From: Chitinophaga pinensis
GTDB lineage: Bacteria; Bacteroidota; Bacteroidia; NS11-12g; UBA955
Direction of reading: 5' to 3'
Assembly (NCBI GenBank): GCA_945888525.1
Contig: CAMDAF010000004.1
Span: 1-64,000, forward strand
Length of the DNA stretch: 64,000 nucleotides
Made by a program: the position numbers and the translations under genes. Below, in pieces: positions 44,671-53,311 of this stretch (within the stretch, counting starts at the first letter, position 1; every line of letters starts with the position of its first letter). The notes under the pieces are model-generated. The model made no database searches. It saw only the letters and a program-made list of their open reading frames with translations, and was not told where the DNA came from.

Positions 44671-46554
44671 ATGAATTTTTCACCTCCTCCATATATTTCT
44701 ATTTGGCTAAAACGCAATTTTTTAAGCCTAATTTCACTTACTTTTTGTAGAATTCTGTTTATTATTTACCTTTTTCCATACATGAATGGCGCCCCATTGT
44801 ATGAATTACCAATGGTTTTGCTCGTGGGTGTCCTTTTTGATGTACAGGCCTTGGCCTATTTTCATCTCCCCTTTCACCTTCTTAGCCTAATCCCAAACCG
44901 AAAATATTTTGTAAAAAAAGAAAATCTCCAACGATTTTTCTATTTAATCGGTATCGCAAGTGCTATTCTGCTCAATTTTATTGACCTTGAATTCTATAAA
45001 ATCAAAACCCGTAGAAGTGGTGTTGAACTTTTCGCCTTGATAAGCGATCAATCAAACCCTATATTTTCTTACCTATTTAATTATTGGTATTTATTGCTCC
45101 TATACATTGGCTTGGTTTTTTCCGTATACAAATTCTATCCAAGATTCAAAAACAATTATCCAAGCCAAAGCAAGAAATCGATTGCCACTTATTTTATACT
45201 CTTTTCCTTTGTTGTTTTCATCTCTGCTAGAGGTGGTTGGGCTGTAAAACCGCTCAGAAGTTTTGACGCTGCTCGTTTCGTGAACCCTCAATGGGTATCG
45301 GCTACAATTAATTCCCCAACTCAATTAATTACCTCCTACAGTTCTTCGGTACCCCCAAAAATGAGCTACATGTCGGATGATGAGGCCGAAGCCATAGCAA
45401 AGACAACACAGACAGCTGTCCCCTACTTTAAAAACAATTTTAAGCCCAATATTGTCCTTATTATCCTTGAATCTATTGGCCGTGATTATTGTGGATTCCT
45501 CAACAAAGAAAACCGTTTTACCCCTTTTCTTGACAGTTTATCAAAACAAGCTTTGGTTTTCCCTAACGCATACAGCAGCGGAACCACCTCAATGGAAAGT
45601 ATTCCTGCCATATTCGCCTCCATCCCTTCACTGCTCGAAGTGCCATACATCAACAGCACCTTTCAAAACAATTCTATTTATGGTTTCCACCATTTCTTAA
45701 GTCAAAACAAATACAATTGTTCTTTTTATTATGGTGCCAAAAACGGGTCTATGGGCTTCGACAACTTCTTGCGTATCTCTGGAGAAATTGATTATTTCGG
45801 TATCGATGAATACCCTAATTCTAAAAGTGATTTTGATGGCAACTGGGGAATATGGGACCAAGCTTATCTTCAATATTACAATTCTGAATTAAATAAAAAA
45901 CAAGAACCTTTTTTCAGCTCCGTTTTCACACTAACTTCTCACGACCCCTATCAGATTCCAAACACGTACAAAGGGGTTTTTAAAGGTGGTCAGCTTCCCA
46001 TTTATAAGGCGGTGCAGTATACAGACCATTCGTTAAAGTTGTTCTTCGAACAGGCTTCCAAACAAAAATGGTTTGACAACACGGTATTCATAATAACCGC
46101 CGACCATCCTTCACACAGCGTCAACGAATATTATTATACCCCAACAGGAAAATATGAAATCCCGCTCTTGGTCTATGCGCCTAAATTAATCACCCCTGGC
46201 ATCAACAACAAAATAGCAGCTTCCCATACCGACATCATGCCAAGCATTCTCAGTTTGGCAGGAATTAAAGATCCTTTCTTTGCTTTCGGGACAAGCTTAT
46301 TCGACAGTACCCAACGTTATCCAATAAACAAGGATTATGGCATTGCTCAATTAATCGATTATCCTTATTGCCTGAGATACTATCCCGATGGTAAATTTAA
46401 AATGCATGTACAGCCTAAATATGTGCCGAATAAATTAATCCGCTACCAATTAAGCCCTGAAGAAATGAAAAAACAAAAATCGCTTGAACTTTTATTGAAA
46501 GCCAAATTGCAGGTTTATTACAATGGTCTTTTAAACAATAAATTTAAAAAATAA
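44671..46554 (+). CDS. LTA-synthase-like membrane sulfatase
   Basis: Inner membrane protein of 627 residues with about five N-terminal helices (1-190) and an outward-facing sulfatase-fold domain (about 250-590). The domain contains PNIVLIILESIGRDYCGFLN with the metal-binding Glu, SSGTTSMESIPAIFA with the catalytic Thr, and FIITADHPSHS with the metal-binding Asp and His. This is the layout of LTA synthase and phosphoglycerol or phosphoethanolamine transferases. Bacteroidota lack lipoteichoic acid, so it more likely modifies a lipid, glycan or lipid A; this is inference. I use ATG rather than GTG three codons upstream. It is divergent from rpsL. Confidence 0.82.
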   Translation: MNFSPPPYISIWLKRNFLSLISLTFCRILFIIYLFPYMNGAPLYELPMVLLVGVLFDVQALAYFHLPFHLLSLIPNRKYFVKKENLQRFFYLIGIASAILLNFIDLEFYKIKTRRSGVELFALISDQSNPIFSYLFNYWYLLLLYIGLVFSVYKFYPRFKNNYPSQSKKSIATYFILFSFVVFISARGGWAVKPLRSFDAARFVNPQWVSATINSPTQLITSYSSSVPPKMSYMSDDEAEAIAKTTQTAVPYFKNNFKPNIVLIILESIGRDYCGFLNKENRFTPFLDSLSKQALVFPNAYSSGTTSMESIPAIFASIPSLLEVPYINSTFQNNSIYGFHHFLSQNKYNCSFYYGAKNGSMGFDNFLRISGEIDYFGIDEYPNSKSDFDGNWGIWDQAYLQYYNSELNKKQEPFFSSVFTLTSHDPYQIPNTYKGVFKGGQLPIYKAVQYTDHSLKLFFEQASKQKWFDNTVFIITADHPSHSVNEYYYTPTGKYEIPLLVYAPKLITPGINNKIAASHTDIMPSILSLAGIKDPFFAFGTSLFDSTQRYPINKDYGIAQLIDYPYCLRYYPDGKFKMHVQPKYVPNKLIRYQLSPEEMKKQKSLELLLKAKLQVYYNGLLNNKFKK

Positions 46555-46830
46555 GTCTGAATTTTCCTCTTACAACCGCAAAACGGTCTGGATTGCTCGA
46601 CTTTGCCACATATCTGAATTGGGTGACATGCGACCTTGATGCTTCAGAAACTCAGCAATGAGATAAGAGTATGCTAAAAATCAAATCGTTAAATTTTGCC
46701 ATTACACAAATGTATTTCAAATTTATTGGTAATAAAGTAGAATTAACTCATCGTCATTTTGTTTCCAATGGTCGATTTTTAGAAATTTACAGTTTAAAAT
46801 GACTTGTTTTGTGACCGAATCAAACCTAAA

Positions 46831-47736
46831 ATGAACAACACAATTTTAAGTATTCAAGGCGTTTCTAAATTTTACACTGGAAAAACAGCCTTAGATAAAG
46901 TTAGTATCGATATCCCAAAAGGCTGTATTTACGGCTTATTAGGCCCGAATGGTGCGGGTAAAACTTCTCTAATACGCATCATCAATCAAATTACCCAGGC
47001 TGACGAAGGGACTGTTTTTATCAATGGAGAAAAGCTAAATGCCAAGCACATTAAAAACATAGGTTACTTACCTGAAGAAAGAGGTCTTTACAAGAAAATT
47101 AAAGTCATAAGTCAACTGCAGTACTTTGCTGAATTGCGCGGATTAAGCCGCAGAGATGCTACTGACAAAGCAAACTACTGGCTTAAAAAAATGAACCTTT
47201 ACGATGTTAAAAACAAAAAAATTGAAGAACTTAGTAAAGGCATGCAGCAGAAAATCCAATTTATTGTTGCTGTTATACATAGTCCTGAGATACTCATTTT
47301 AGATGAACCATTTAGTGGTTTTGACCCTGTAAATGCGGAGCTTCTAACTGAAATAATACTTGAATTAAAGGCCGCAGGTTCTACCATTATCTTTTCAACA
47401 CACAGAATGGAAAGCGTTGAAAAACTTTGCGATTACATGGCCATGCTCAATTTGTCAGAAAAAGTTCTTGACGGGAAAGTGTCGGAAATAAAAAAACAAT
47501 TTGCAACCGGTACGTTTGAAATCACGACGGTGATGCCTGTAGATTTAAATATTGAAGGTGTTGAATGCATTACTGGAACCATTAACGATTCTGGCTACAA
47601 CCAGTATACATTAAAAATAAATGGTATGAGCCACAATGATTTCTTAACGAAAGTGATGAAGCAAACAGAACTGATTTCTTTCAACCCTTATATTCCAAGT
47701 ATTCTGGACATATTTATTCAAAAAGCAAAAAACTAG
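46831..47736 (+). CDS. ABC transporter ATPase, NatA-like (DUF4162)
   Basis: Cytoplasmic ATPase of 301 residues for the permease encoded three bases downstream. Walker A GPNGAGKT (38-45), signature LSKGMQQ, Walker B ILILDEP and H-loop STHRME are intact. The last 80 residues form the DUF4162-type tail typical of NatA-like proteins. The ATG chosen gives MNNTILSIQGVSKFY; an in-frame TTG nine codons upstream is less likely. NatAB-type pumps export sodium or lipophilic compounds; the substrate here is unknown. No clear terminator separates it from the upstream sulfatase gene 276 bases away. Confidence 0.88.
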   Translation: MNNTILSIQGVSKFYTGKTALDKVSIDIPKGCIYGLLGPNGAGKTSLIRIINQITQADEGTVFINGEKLNAKHIKNIGYLPEERGLYKKIKVISQLQYFAELRGLSRRDATDKANYWLKKMNLYDVKNKKIEELSKGMQQKIQFIVAVIHSPEILILDEPFSGFDPVNAELLTEIILELKAAGSTIIFSTHRMESVEKLCDYMAMLNLSEKVLDGKVSEIKKQFATGTFEITTVMPVDLNIEGVECITGTINDSGYNQYTLKINGMSHNDFLTKVMKQTELISFNPYIPSILDIFIQKAKN

Positions 47737-47739
47737 CCC

Positions 47740-49026
47740 ATGCACAACATATTTCTTATCTTAAAACACGAATTCCTTACGCGTGTATCAAAAAAGTCCT
47801 TCATAATTATGACCCTTCTCGGGCCTTTATTAATAGGATTGTTTTATGGAAGTATTGCCGCAATTTCATACTCAGAGCTCAATCAGTCCGAGTCCAAAAG
47901 GGTTGCGATTTACGACCCATCAAATGCTTTAAAAGGTCAAATTTCAAATTCAGCCGATTTTGAATTTTACTATACAAAAGACAATGCTACAGCCATTAAA
48001 GATGTTGACGATGGAAAAACAGATTTGCTTATTGACATTTCCAAAAATTCAATGGACACGATGACTGTTACGGCCAAAAACAGTTTGTCAATTACAGACA
48101 AACAAGATCTAAGGGAAATCCTATCCAACCAATACTTCAACAACGAATTGGCCAACCGCGGCTTGTCAATTGGAATGATTGATAGCCTAAAACACAAGAT
48201 TGTAATTTCAGACCAGTTGTTAAACGGTCAAAATTCTGCAACAGAAATCAAGTCAGGCATTGGATACATCGGTGCATTTATTATTTACTTGTTTATTTTC
48301 ATGTATGGGGTAATGATCATGCGTGGTGTAACGGAAGAAAAAAACAACCGCATTGTAGAGATTATCATTTCTGCAGTTAAGCCTTTTCAATTAATGATGG
48401 GTAAAATATTGGGCGTGGCATTGGTGGGACTTACCCAGTTTATAGCATGGATAGTGCTTTCCGGGCTGCTTCTAACTGTTATTGGCGTGGCATTTGGGGC
48501 AACGGCAATTGATCAAAATTCGATGCAGGAAGCACAAACGCAATTATCTAAAGTAGACACTGGCGCCATGGGACAAATTATGGCACAATTGCAAAGTTTA
48601 GATTTCGTAAAACTCATAGTTGGGTTTGTTCTGTTTTTCTTTGGCGGCTTCTTATTGTACAGTTCGCTATTTGCGGCCATAGGAAGTGCGGTTGACAGTG
48701 ATACCGAAACGCAGCAGTTTATGTTCCCGGTATCCATGCCCCTGATCTTTGGTTTGGTGATCGCTCAAATTGCTGTAATAAAAGATCCGAATAGCAGCTT
48801 GGCTGTTTGGAGCAGCATGATTCCATTTACATCGCCCGTTGTCATGATGGTTCGCCTGCCATTTGATGTATCGTGGACAGAGATGCTTTGCAGCGCCGCA
48901 ATACTTTATGGAAGTTTCATTGTAGTGGTATGGTTTGCCTCAAAAATATACCGAATTGGCATCTTAAGCTACGGCCAAAAAGCCAGTTACAAACAAATGT
49001 TTAAATGGCTTACAATGAAAGGGTAA
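47740..49026 (+). CDS. ABC-2 type permease, NatB-like
   Basis: Inner membrane protein of 428 residues. One N-terminal helix (about 22-42) is followed by a soluble extracytoplasmic domain (about 45-170) and a bundle of five to six helices (180-410). The segments MRGVTEEKNNRIVEIIISAV with KPFQLMMGKILG and the late PFTSPVVMMVRLPF are characteristic of ABC-2/NatB-like permeases. It is co-translated with the preceding ATPase. Export is the expected direction. Confidence 0.87.
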   Translation: MHNIFLILKHEFLTRVSKKSFIIMTLLGPLLIGLFYGSIAAISYSELNQSESKRVAIYDPSNALKGQISNSADFEFYYTKDNATAIKDVDDGKTDLLIDISKNSMDTMTVTAKNSLSITDKQDLREILSNQYFNNELANRGLSIGMIDSLKHKIVISDQLLNGQNSATEIKSGIGYIGAFIIYLFIFMYGVMIMRGVTEEKNNRIVEIIISAVKPFQLMMGKILGVALVGLTQFIAWIVLSGLLLTVIGVAFGATAIDQNSMQEAQTQLSKVDTGAMGQIMAQLQSLDFVKLIVGFVLFFFGGFLLYSSLFAAIGSAVDSDTETQQFMFPVSMPLIFGLVIAQIAVIKDPNSSLAVWSSMIPFTSPVVMMVRLPFDVSWTEMLCSAAILYGSFIVVVWFASKIYRIGILSYGQKASYKQMFKWLTMKG

Positions 49027-49027
49027 G

Positions 49028-49480
49028 TTATTTTTTCAGTTCAACCCAAGCATTTAACCATTCTGGATCAAATGAGGCATTAAACCGTTTGTAAAAATCT
49101 ATGGCCGATTGATTCCAATCCAAAACTTGCCATTGCAAACGTGTATAGTTGTGCGCTAAGGCATAATCGCAGGTAAATTCAAACAATGCCTTTCCTATAC
49201 CTTTTCGGCGATGGGATTCGCTAACGATTAAATCTTCAAGATATAAAACAGGGCCCTTCCAGGTAGAATACCTAAGGTAGCAAAAAGACATCCCTAAAAT
49301 CGTTTGTTCTTGCTCTGCTATAAAACAAATGTATTTTGGAGATGCGCCAAATCCATCTTCTAATAATTTTTCTTGAGTAAGTACAAATTGCTCGGGGGCT
49401 TTTTCAAAAACGGCCAATTCATAAATCAAACGGTGAATGGCTGAAACATCCTCAGGAGCAGCAGGTCGAATTTGAGGCAT
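49028..49480 (-). CDS. GNAT-family acetyltransferase
   Basis: Acetyl-CoA-dependent N-acetyltransferase of 150 residues. The acetyl-CoA loop YLEDLIVSESHRRKGIGKAL and the end WNQSAIDFYKRFNAS are clear. Overall it resembles the spermidine/spermine or thialysine acetyltransferase branch, so a diamine or Lys-like substrate is plausible but not shown. Its start shares one base with the stop of the S4-domain gene, indicating coupled translation. Confidence 0.88.
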   Translation of the reverse strand: MPQIRPAAPEDVSAIHRLIYELAVFEKAPEQFVLTQEKLLEDGFGASPKYICFIAEQEQTILGMSFCYLRYSTWKGPVLYLEDLIVSESHRRKGIGKALFEFTCDYALAHNYTRLQWQVLDWNQSAIDFYKRFNASFDPEWLNAWVELKK

Positions 49481-49692
49481 TATTTAACTTCTATGGTTTC
49501 GTTTTCAAAAACAATAATGTCTCCTGACTTAACTTTATAACGTTTCCGTGTTTCTACTTGCCCGTTGCAATACACAAAACCATCGACAACCATTTCAGAA
49601 GCGTGTGCACCTGATTCGGCAATATTGGTGTATTTTAACAGTTGGATAAGGGGAATAAATTCTTCCTTTAGTTGGAATTTAATTGTGGCCAT
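49480..49692 (-). CDS. Small S4-domain RNA-binding protein (YbcJ/YaaA-like)
   Basis: A 70-residue protein made of little more than an S4 domain. LIQLLKYTNIAESGAHASEM, VDGFVYCNGQVETRKRYKV and KSGDIIVFENETIEV are the family's blocks. Relatives act in ribosome assembly or RNA binding, with few firm data. It overlaps the neighbours on both sides by one base, forming a three-gene coupled unit. Confidence 0.85.
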   Translation of the reverse strand: MATIKFQLKEEFIPLIQLLKYTNIAESGAHASEMVVDGFVYCNGQVETRKRYKVKSGDIIVFENETIEVK

Positions 49693-50030
49693 TAACGAAC
49701 TACTAATTTTTGAACAGACGACTGATCGCCAAAAATCATTTTGCTGAGATAAACGCCTTTGTCTAGTTTTATCTCATCGATGCGAACACTGAAGTTGCCT
49801 CTTTTAACTTCATCATAGCTTAAAATGTGTGTGTATACAACTTGCCCAATTACATTGGTAATTACGAAGGTATAAACTTGAGCAGGCTTAAAGTCAAAAT
49901 CAAAATTGACTTGCAATATATCGCCAGTAACTGGATTTGGATACAATTTGAAAGGGACCTCTTGGTTGCTGGCATTCAAACCACCAATACACATACATAG
50001 AGACAAGATCAAAGAAAGAACACTTTTCAT
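49692..50030 (-). CDS. Minimal type IX-tailed secreted protein
   Basis: Protein of 112 residues that consists almost only of a signal peptide (MKSVLSLILSLCMCIGGLNA) and a Por secretion tail. YPNPVTGDILQVNFDF, VITNVIGQVVY and KLDKGVYLSKMIFG match type A sorting domains, which normally follow a large cargo domain. Here almost nothing lies between them. I use the ATG at 50030 because the promoter box lies just upstream of it and a longer start would begin in the terminator region. It may be a free-standing tail, a relic, or a small effector. Confidence 0.75.
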   Translation of the reverse strand: MKSVLSLILSLCMCIGGLNASNQEVPFKLYPNPVTGDILQVNFDFDFKPAQVYTFVITNVIGQVVYTHILSYDEVKRGNFSVRIDEIKLDKGVYLSKMIFGDQSSVQKLVVR

Positions 50031-50038
50031 ATTTTTTG

Positions 50039-50046
50039 CAAAGTTA
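50039..50046 (-). promoter_or_regulatory. -7 box of the T9SS-tail / S4 / GNAT unit
   Basis: On the minus strand TAACTTTG matches TAnnTTTG, eight bases before the ATG, another near-leaderless arrangement. Confidence 0.5.
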
Positions 50047-50071
50047 CGATAGTTTTTTAATTTTAGGGCAT

Positions 50072-50105
50072 AAAAAATGCAGCTATCGTATGATAGCTGC
50101 ATTTT
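50072..50105 (-). terminator. Terminator of the small lipoprotein gene
   Basis: A perfect 14-bp stem (AAAATGCAGCTATC with GATAGCTGCATTTT) around GTAT ends in Ts on the minus strand. Confidence 0.88.
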
Positions 50106-50120
50106 AAAGATTGTCGAGAA

Positions 50121-50327
50121 TTACTTTTTAGCAGCAGGAGCAGCTTCAGTTGCAGGAGCAGCTTCAGTTGCTGGAGCAGCTTCAGTTGGAGCAACTTCAG
50201 GAGTAGCTGGAGCTTCTACTGGAGCAACAGCAGCAGCTGAATCTTCAGTTGTTCCTTCGGTTTTTGCAGAATTGTTGCAAGCTGTGAAAGCAAATGCAGC
50301 GATAGCGATGATTAATAATTTTTTCAT
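50121..50327 (-). CDS. Small Ala/Pro/Glu-rich lipoprotein
   Basis: Protein of 68 residues. MKKLLIIAIAAFAFTAC is a lipoprotein signal with lipobox Cys at 17. The mature 51 residues are low-complexity (A, P, E, T, V), with TEAAPA repeats and a basic KK end. It cannot form an ordinary domain and is probably a flexible envelope tether or spacer. It has its own promoter box (TAAATTTG at 50355-50362, minus strand) and terminator. Function unknown. Confidence 0.8.
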   Translation of the reverse strand: MKKLLIIAIAAFAFTACNNSAKTEGTTEDSAAAVAPVEAPATPEVAPTEAAPATEAAPATEAAPAAKK

Positions 50328-50354
50328 TTTCTATTTTATAATTAAAATTGGGTG

Positions 50355-50362
50355 CAAATTTA
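50355..50362 (-). promoter_or_regulatory. -7 box of the small lipoprotein gene
   Basis: On the minus strand TAAATTTG matches TAnnTTTG, 27 bases before the start codon. Confidence 0.55.
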
Positions 50363-50424
50363 TAGATATATCTCTGAATAAAAAATACAATTTAATAAAA
50401 ATATTCACATTTTGTAGAAAATTA

Positions 50425-52230
50425 TTACGAAGATTGTTTGGAGTATCTTTCTCTGTCGGTTTGCTTAAGGTATATTTTTCTGATTCTCAATGCTTTAGGA
50501 GTCAATTCAACATATTCATCTTTTTGGATGTATTCAAGTGCTTCTTCCAAAGAAAAAAGCCTTTTTGGTGGCATTTTAGCATTATCGTCTTTACCAGCGG
50601 CTCTAAAATTGGTCAATTGCTTGGCTCTTACCAAATTTAATACCATATCATCTTGTCTAGAATTTTCGCCAACAACTTGACCTTCATATATTTCTTCTCC
50701 TGGATCAATAAAGAATACACCTCTGTCTTGCATTTTATCAATTGAATATGCAGTGCTCATTCCCGTATCCATGCTGATCAATGAACCATTTGATCTACCA
50801 ACGATATCACCTTTCCAAGGCTCGTAGCCAATGAATCTGTGCGCCATAATCGCCTCACCTTGGGTAGCGGTCAACATATTGCTTCTTAAGCCCATCAAAC
50901 CCCTTGCAGGGATTTTAAACTCTAAGTGCAACATATCACCCTTTGGCTGCATAATTTGCAACTCACCCTTCTTTTGGGTTGACAATTCTATGACTTTACC
51001 AGAAAATTGTTCAGGAACATCAACAACCAACATCTCTATCGGCTCACTTTTCTGTCCGTCAATTTCTTTTATAATTACCCTTGGCATACCAACTTGCAAT
51101 TCATACCCTTCTCTTCTCATGGTTTCAATCAAGATCGATAAGTGCAACACACCTCTACCATAAACCAAAATACTATCAGGGCTCTCGGTATCTTCAATTT
51201 TAAGGGCCAAATTCTTTTCTGTTTCCTTCTCTAAACGCTCTCTTAAGTGACGTGAGGTTACAAATTTACCCTCTTTACCAAAGAATGGTGAATTGTTAAT
51301 GGTAAAAATCATACTCATTGTTGGCTCGTCGATTTGAATTTTCTCCATGCCTTCAGGATTTTCAAAATCAGCAACAACATCACCGATTTGGAAATTCTCA
51401 ATACCTACAATTGCGCAAATATCGCCATTGATCAAATCTGTTACTTTCTTTTTGCCTAAACCTTCAAACGTGTACAATTCTTTAACACGCATTTTTGCCA
51501 TGCTGCCATCGTTTCTAACCAAAGTAACTGGTTGGTTTTCTTTAACCGTTCCTCTGTGGATTTTTCCAACCGCAATACGACCTAAATAATTGCTGTAGTC
51601 CAATGAGGTAATTTGCATTTGCAAGGTACCTTGGTTGTCTATTGGCGCAGGAACGTAATCTAAAATACAATCCAATAATGGAGAGATGTTGTCAGTCTTA
51701 ACTTTGTAATCTGTGCTCATCCAACCTTGTTTGCTGCTTCCATATATGGTTGGGAAATTCAATTGGCCTTCTGTTGCATCCAAATTGAAAAACAAATCGA
51801 ATACAGATTCGTGTACTTCCTCAGGACGGCAATTTTCTTTGTCAACTTTATTGATTAATAAAATTGGTCTTAAACCCAATGACAATGCTTTTTGTAAAAC
51901 GAAACGGGTTTGTGGCATAGGACCTTCAAAAGCGTCTACCAATAAAACAACACCATCTGCCATTTTCAAAACACGTTCTACCTCACCACCAAAGTCCGCG
52001 TGACCAGGTGTGTCGATGATATTGATTTTAATTCCTTTGTATTGAACAGAAACGTTTTTAGAAAAAATCGTGATACCACGTTCTCTCTCCAAATCGTTGC
52101 TATCAAGAATCAATTCGCCCGATTCTTCGTTGTCACGGAATAAATTACAGTGGTGTAATATTTTGTCTACCAGTGTGGTTTTACCGTGGTCAACGTGGGC
52201 AATAATTGCGATGTTTCTAATGGCTTGCAT
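50425..52230 (-). CDS. typA: Ribosome-associated GTPase TypA/BipA
   Basis: EF-G-like GTPase of 601 residues that binds the ribosome and aids 50S assembly and stress adaptation. Starting at the ATG giving MQAIRNIAIIAHVDHGKTTL, G1 is AHVDHGKT (11-18), and DTPGHADFGGEVERVL and NKVDK follow. The C-terminal domain GLRSNMLTATQGEAIMAHRF is specific for TypA. A further 27 in-frame codons upstream overlap the promoter box and are not used. Next to the gld cluster but with its own promoter. Confidence 0.97.
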   Translation of the reverse strand: MQAIRNIAIIAHVDHGKTTLVDKILHHCNLFRDNEESGELILDSNDLERERGITIFSKNVSVQYKGIKINIIDTPGHADFGGEVERVLKMADGVVLLVDAFEGPMPQTRFVLQKALSLGLRPILLINKVDKENCRPEEVHESVFDLFFNLDATEGQLNFPTIYGSSKQGWMSTDYKVKTDNISPLLDCILDYVPAPIDNQGTLQMQITSLDYSNYLGRIAVGKIHRGTVKENQPVTLVRNDGSMAKMRVKELYTFEGLGKKKVTDLINGDICAIVGIENFQIGDVVADFENPEGMEKIQIDEPTMSMIFTINNSPFFGKEGKFVTSRHLRERLEKETEKNLALKIEDTESPDSILVYGRGVLHLSILIETMRREGYELQVGMPRVIIKEIDGQKSEPIEMLVVDVPEQFSGKVIELSTQKKGELQIMQPKGDMLHLEFKIPARGLMGLRSNMLTATQGEAIMAHRFIGYEPWKGDIVGRSNGSLISMDTGMSTAYSIDKMQDRGVFFIDPGEEIYEGQVVGENSRQDDMVLNLVRAKQLTNFRAAGKDDNAKMPPKRLFSLEEALEYIQKDEYVELTPKALRIRKIYLKQTDRERYSKQSS

Positions 52231-52267
52231 ATAATTTTGGGGAGGTATTTTACTCTGAAAAAGTTTG

Positions 52268-52275
52268 CAAAGGTA
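52268..52275 (-). promoter_or_regulatory. -7 box of typA
   Basis: On the minus strand TACCTTTG matches TAnnTTTG, 37 bases before the typA ATG. Confidence 0.55.
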
Positions 52276-52411
52276 GGCATTTATTCTTGTAACACCAATA
52301 TAATTGAGCACTATAAACCCATTAAATCAATGAAATAACCTGGATTTAAGAATTAATTAAAACAAAAAAAGGCAAAAAAAACCTTTTGCAGATCTAATAT
52401 TAAACAAGAAA

Positions 52412-52444
52412 AGGCAAAAAAAATCCCGGACAAGTCCAGGATTT
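52412..52444 (-). terminator. Terminator after gldN
   Basis: On the minus strand AATCCTGGAC pairs with GTCCGGGATT (one mismatch) around a TT loop and is followed by eight Ts. Confidence 0.8.
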
Positions 52445-52469
52445 TAAATATTTTAGAAGTAAAAGCTTC

Positions 52470-53306
52470 TTAGTACTGCCATAAGTCATGCTCAAAAATA
52501 AACAAGTCATTTTTGATTTCATCACTTTTTAACAAAGCACCAGTCGCATCATTTTCAAATTCTTGAAAGTCGGTTATTTTGTTATCAAACATGTTAGATT
52601 CATAAACAATGTAGCTATCAAAAATTCTCATTTGAAAGAAATCATCAAAACTCAAACGTAAAGCATCGTTGTAACGGTTAAACATTTCAGTGTTGGCTAA
52701 CAAACTTCTAATTTCATCCATTTTAATCCAACATAAAGGTTGTTCTTTTCCAACTTGTCCACCATAAGATGGGGCAAACATTGGAGCCAACGCGATGATT
52801 CTTGGTTTGAATACAGAGTGTTTGTAGTCGAAAATCCAATCTTCCATTACCCAATACTTTTTGATTTTTTCGTATTTATAAGGCTCATAGTAGACAGAAT
52901 CTCTACCAATGGTAGGGTCATCTGGGTCTGTTGACACGAAGGTAATTACCTCTTCTCCGCCTCTTTTAGAAAAATCTTCTGTATTGAAAAAAGACAAAAG
53001 AGAATCAGTTTTATACGGAATGATTTCACCTTTAGCCATAGCTTCGTACAACAACCTGTTTAGAGGTTGACGGGGCCATTCAAGTTGCTTGTTCATTTTC
53101 TGACGAACATCAATACATCTGATGACACGTCTTGAAAACTTCACATCAGCTTCTCTAAGGGCTGGGTAGGCGATAACAGGCCTGTCGCGTACAGCAACTT
53201 TTACATAGCTTGTGTGCTCTCCGCTTGTGATGAAATCGGCGTAACTTACTTGTGCATTGCTAGTGAAGGCACAAAGTATTAATACCGCTGCAATAATGAT
53301 TCTCAT
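52470..53306 (-). CDS. gldN: Type IX secretion/gliding protein GldN
   Basis: Periplasmic component of the type IX secretion system, 278 residues. MRIIIAAVLILCAFTSNAQ is the signal peptide; KFSRRVIRCIDVRQKMN with NRLLYEAMAKGEI and YKHSVFKPRIIALAP are typical of GldN/PorN. With GldK it forms a ring-like complex under the outer membrane. It is last in gldK-gldL-gldM-gldN, five bases after gldM. Confidence 0.93.
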   Translation of the reverse strand: MRIIIAAVLILCAFTSNAQVSYADFITSGEHTSYVKVAVRDRPVIAYPALREADVKFSRRVIRCIDVRQKMNKQLEWPRQPLNRLLYEAMAKGEIIPYKTDSLLSFFNTEDFSKRGGEEVITFVSTDPDDPTIGRDSVYYEPYKYEKIKKYWVMEDWIFDYKHSVFKPRIIALAPMFAPSYGGQVGKEQPLCWIKMDEIRSLLANTEMFNRYNDALRLSFDDFFQMRIFDSYIVYESNMFDNKITDFQEFENDATGALLKSDEIKNDLFIFEHDLWQY

Positions 53307-53311
53307 ATTCT

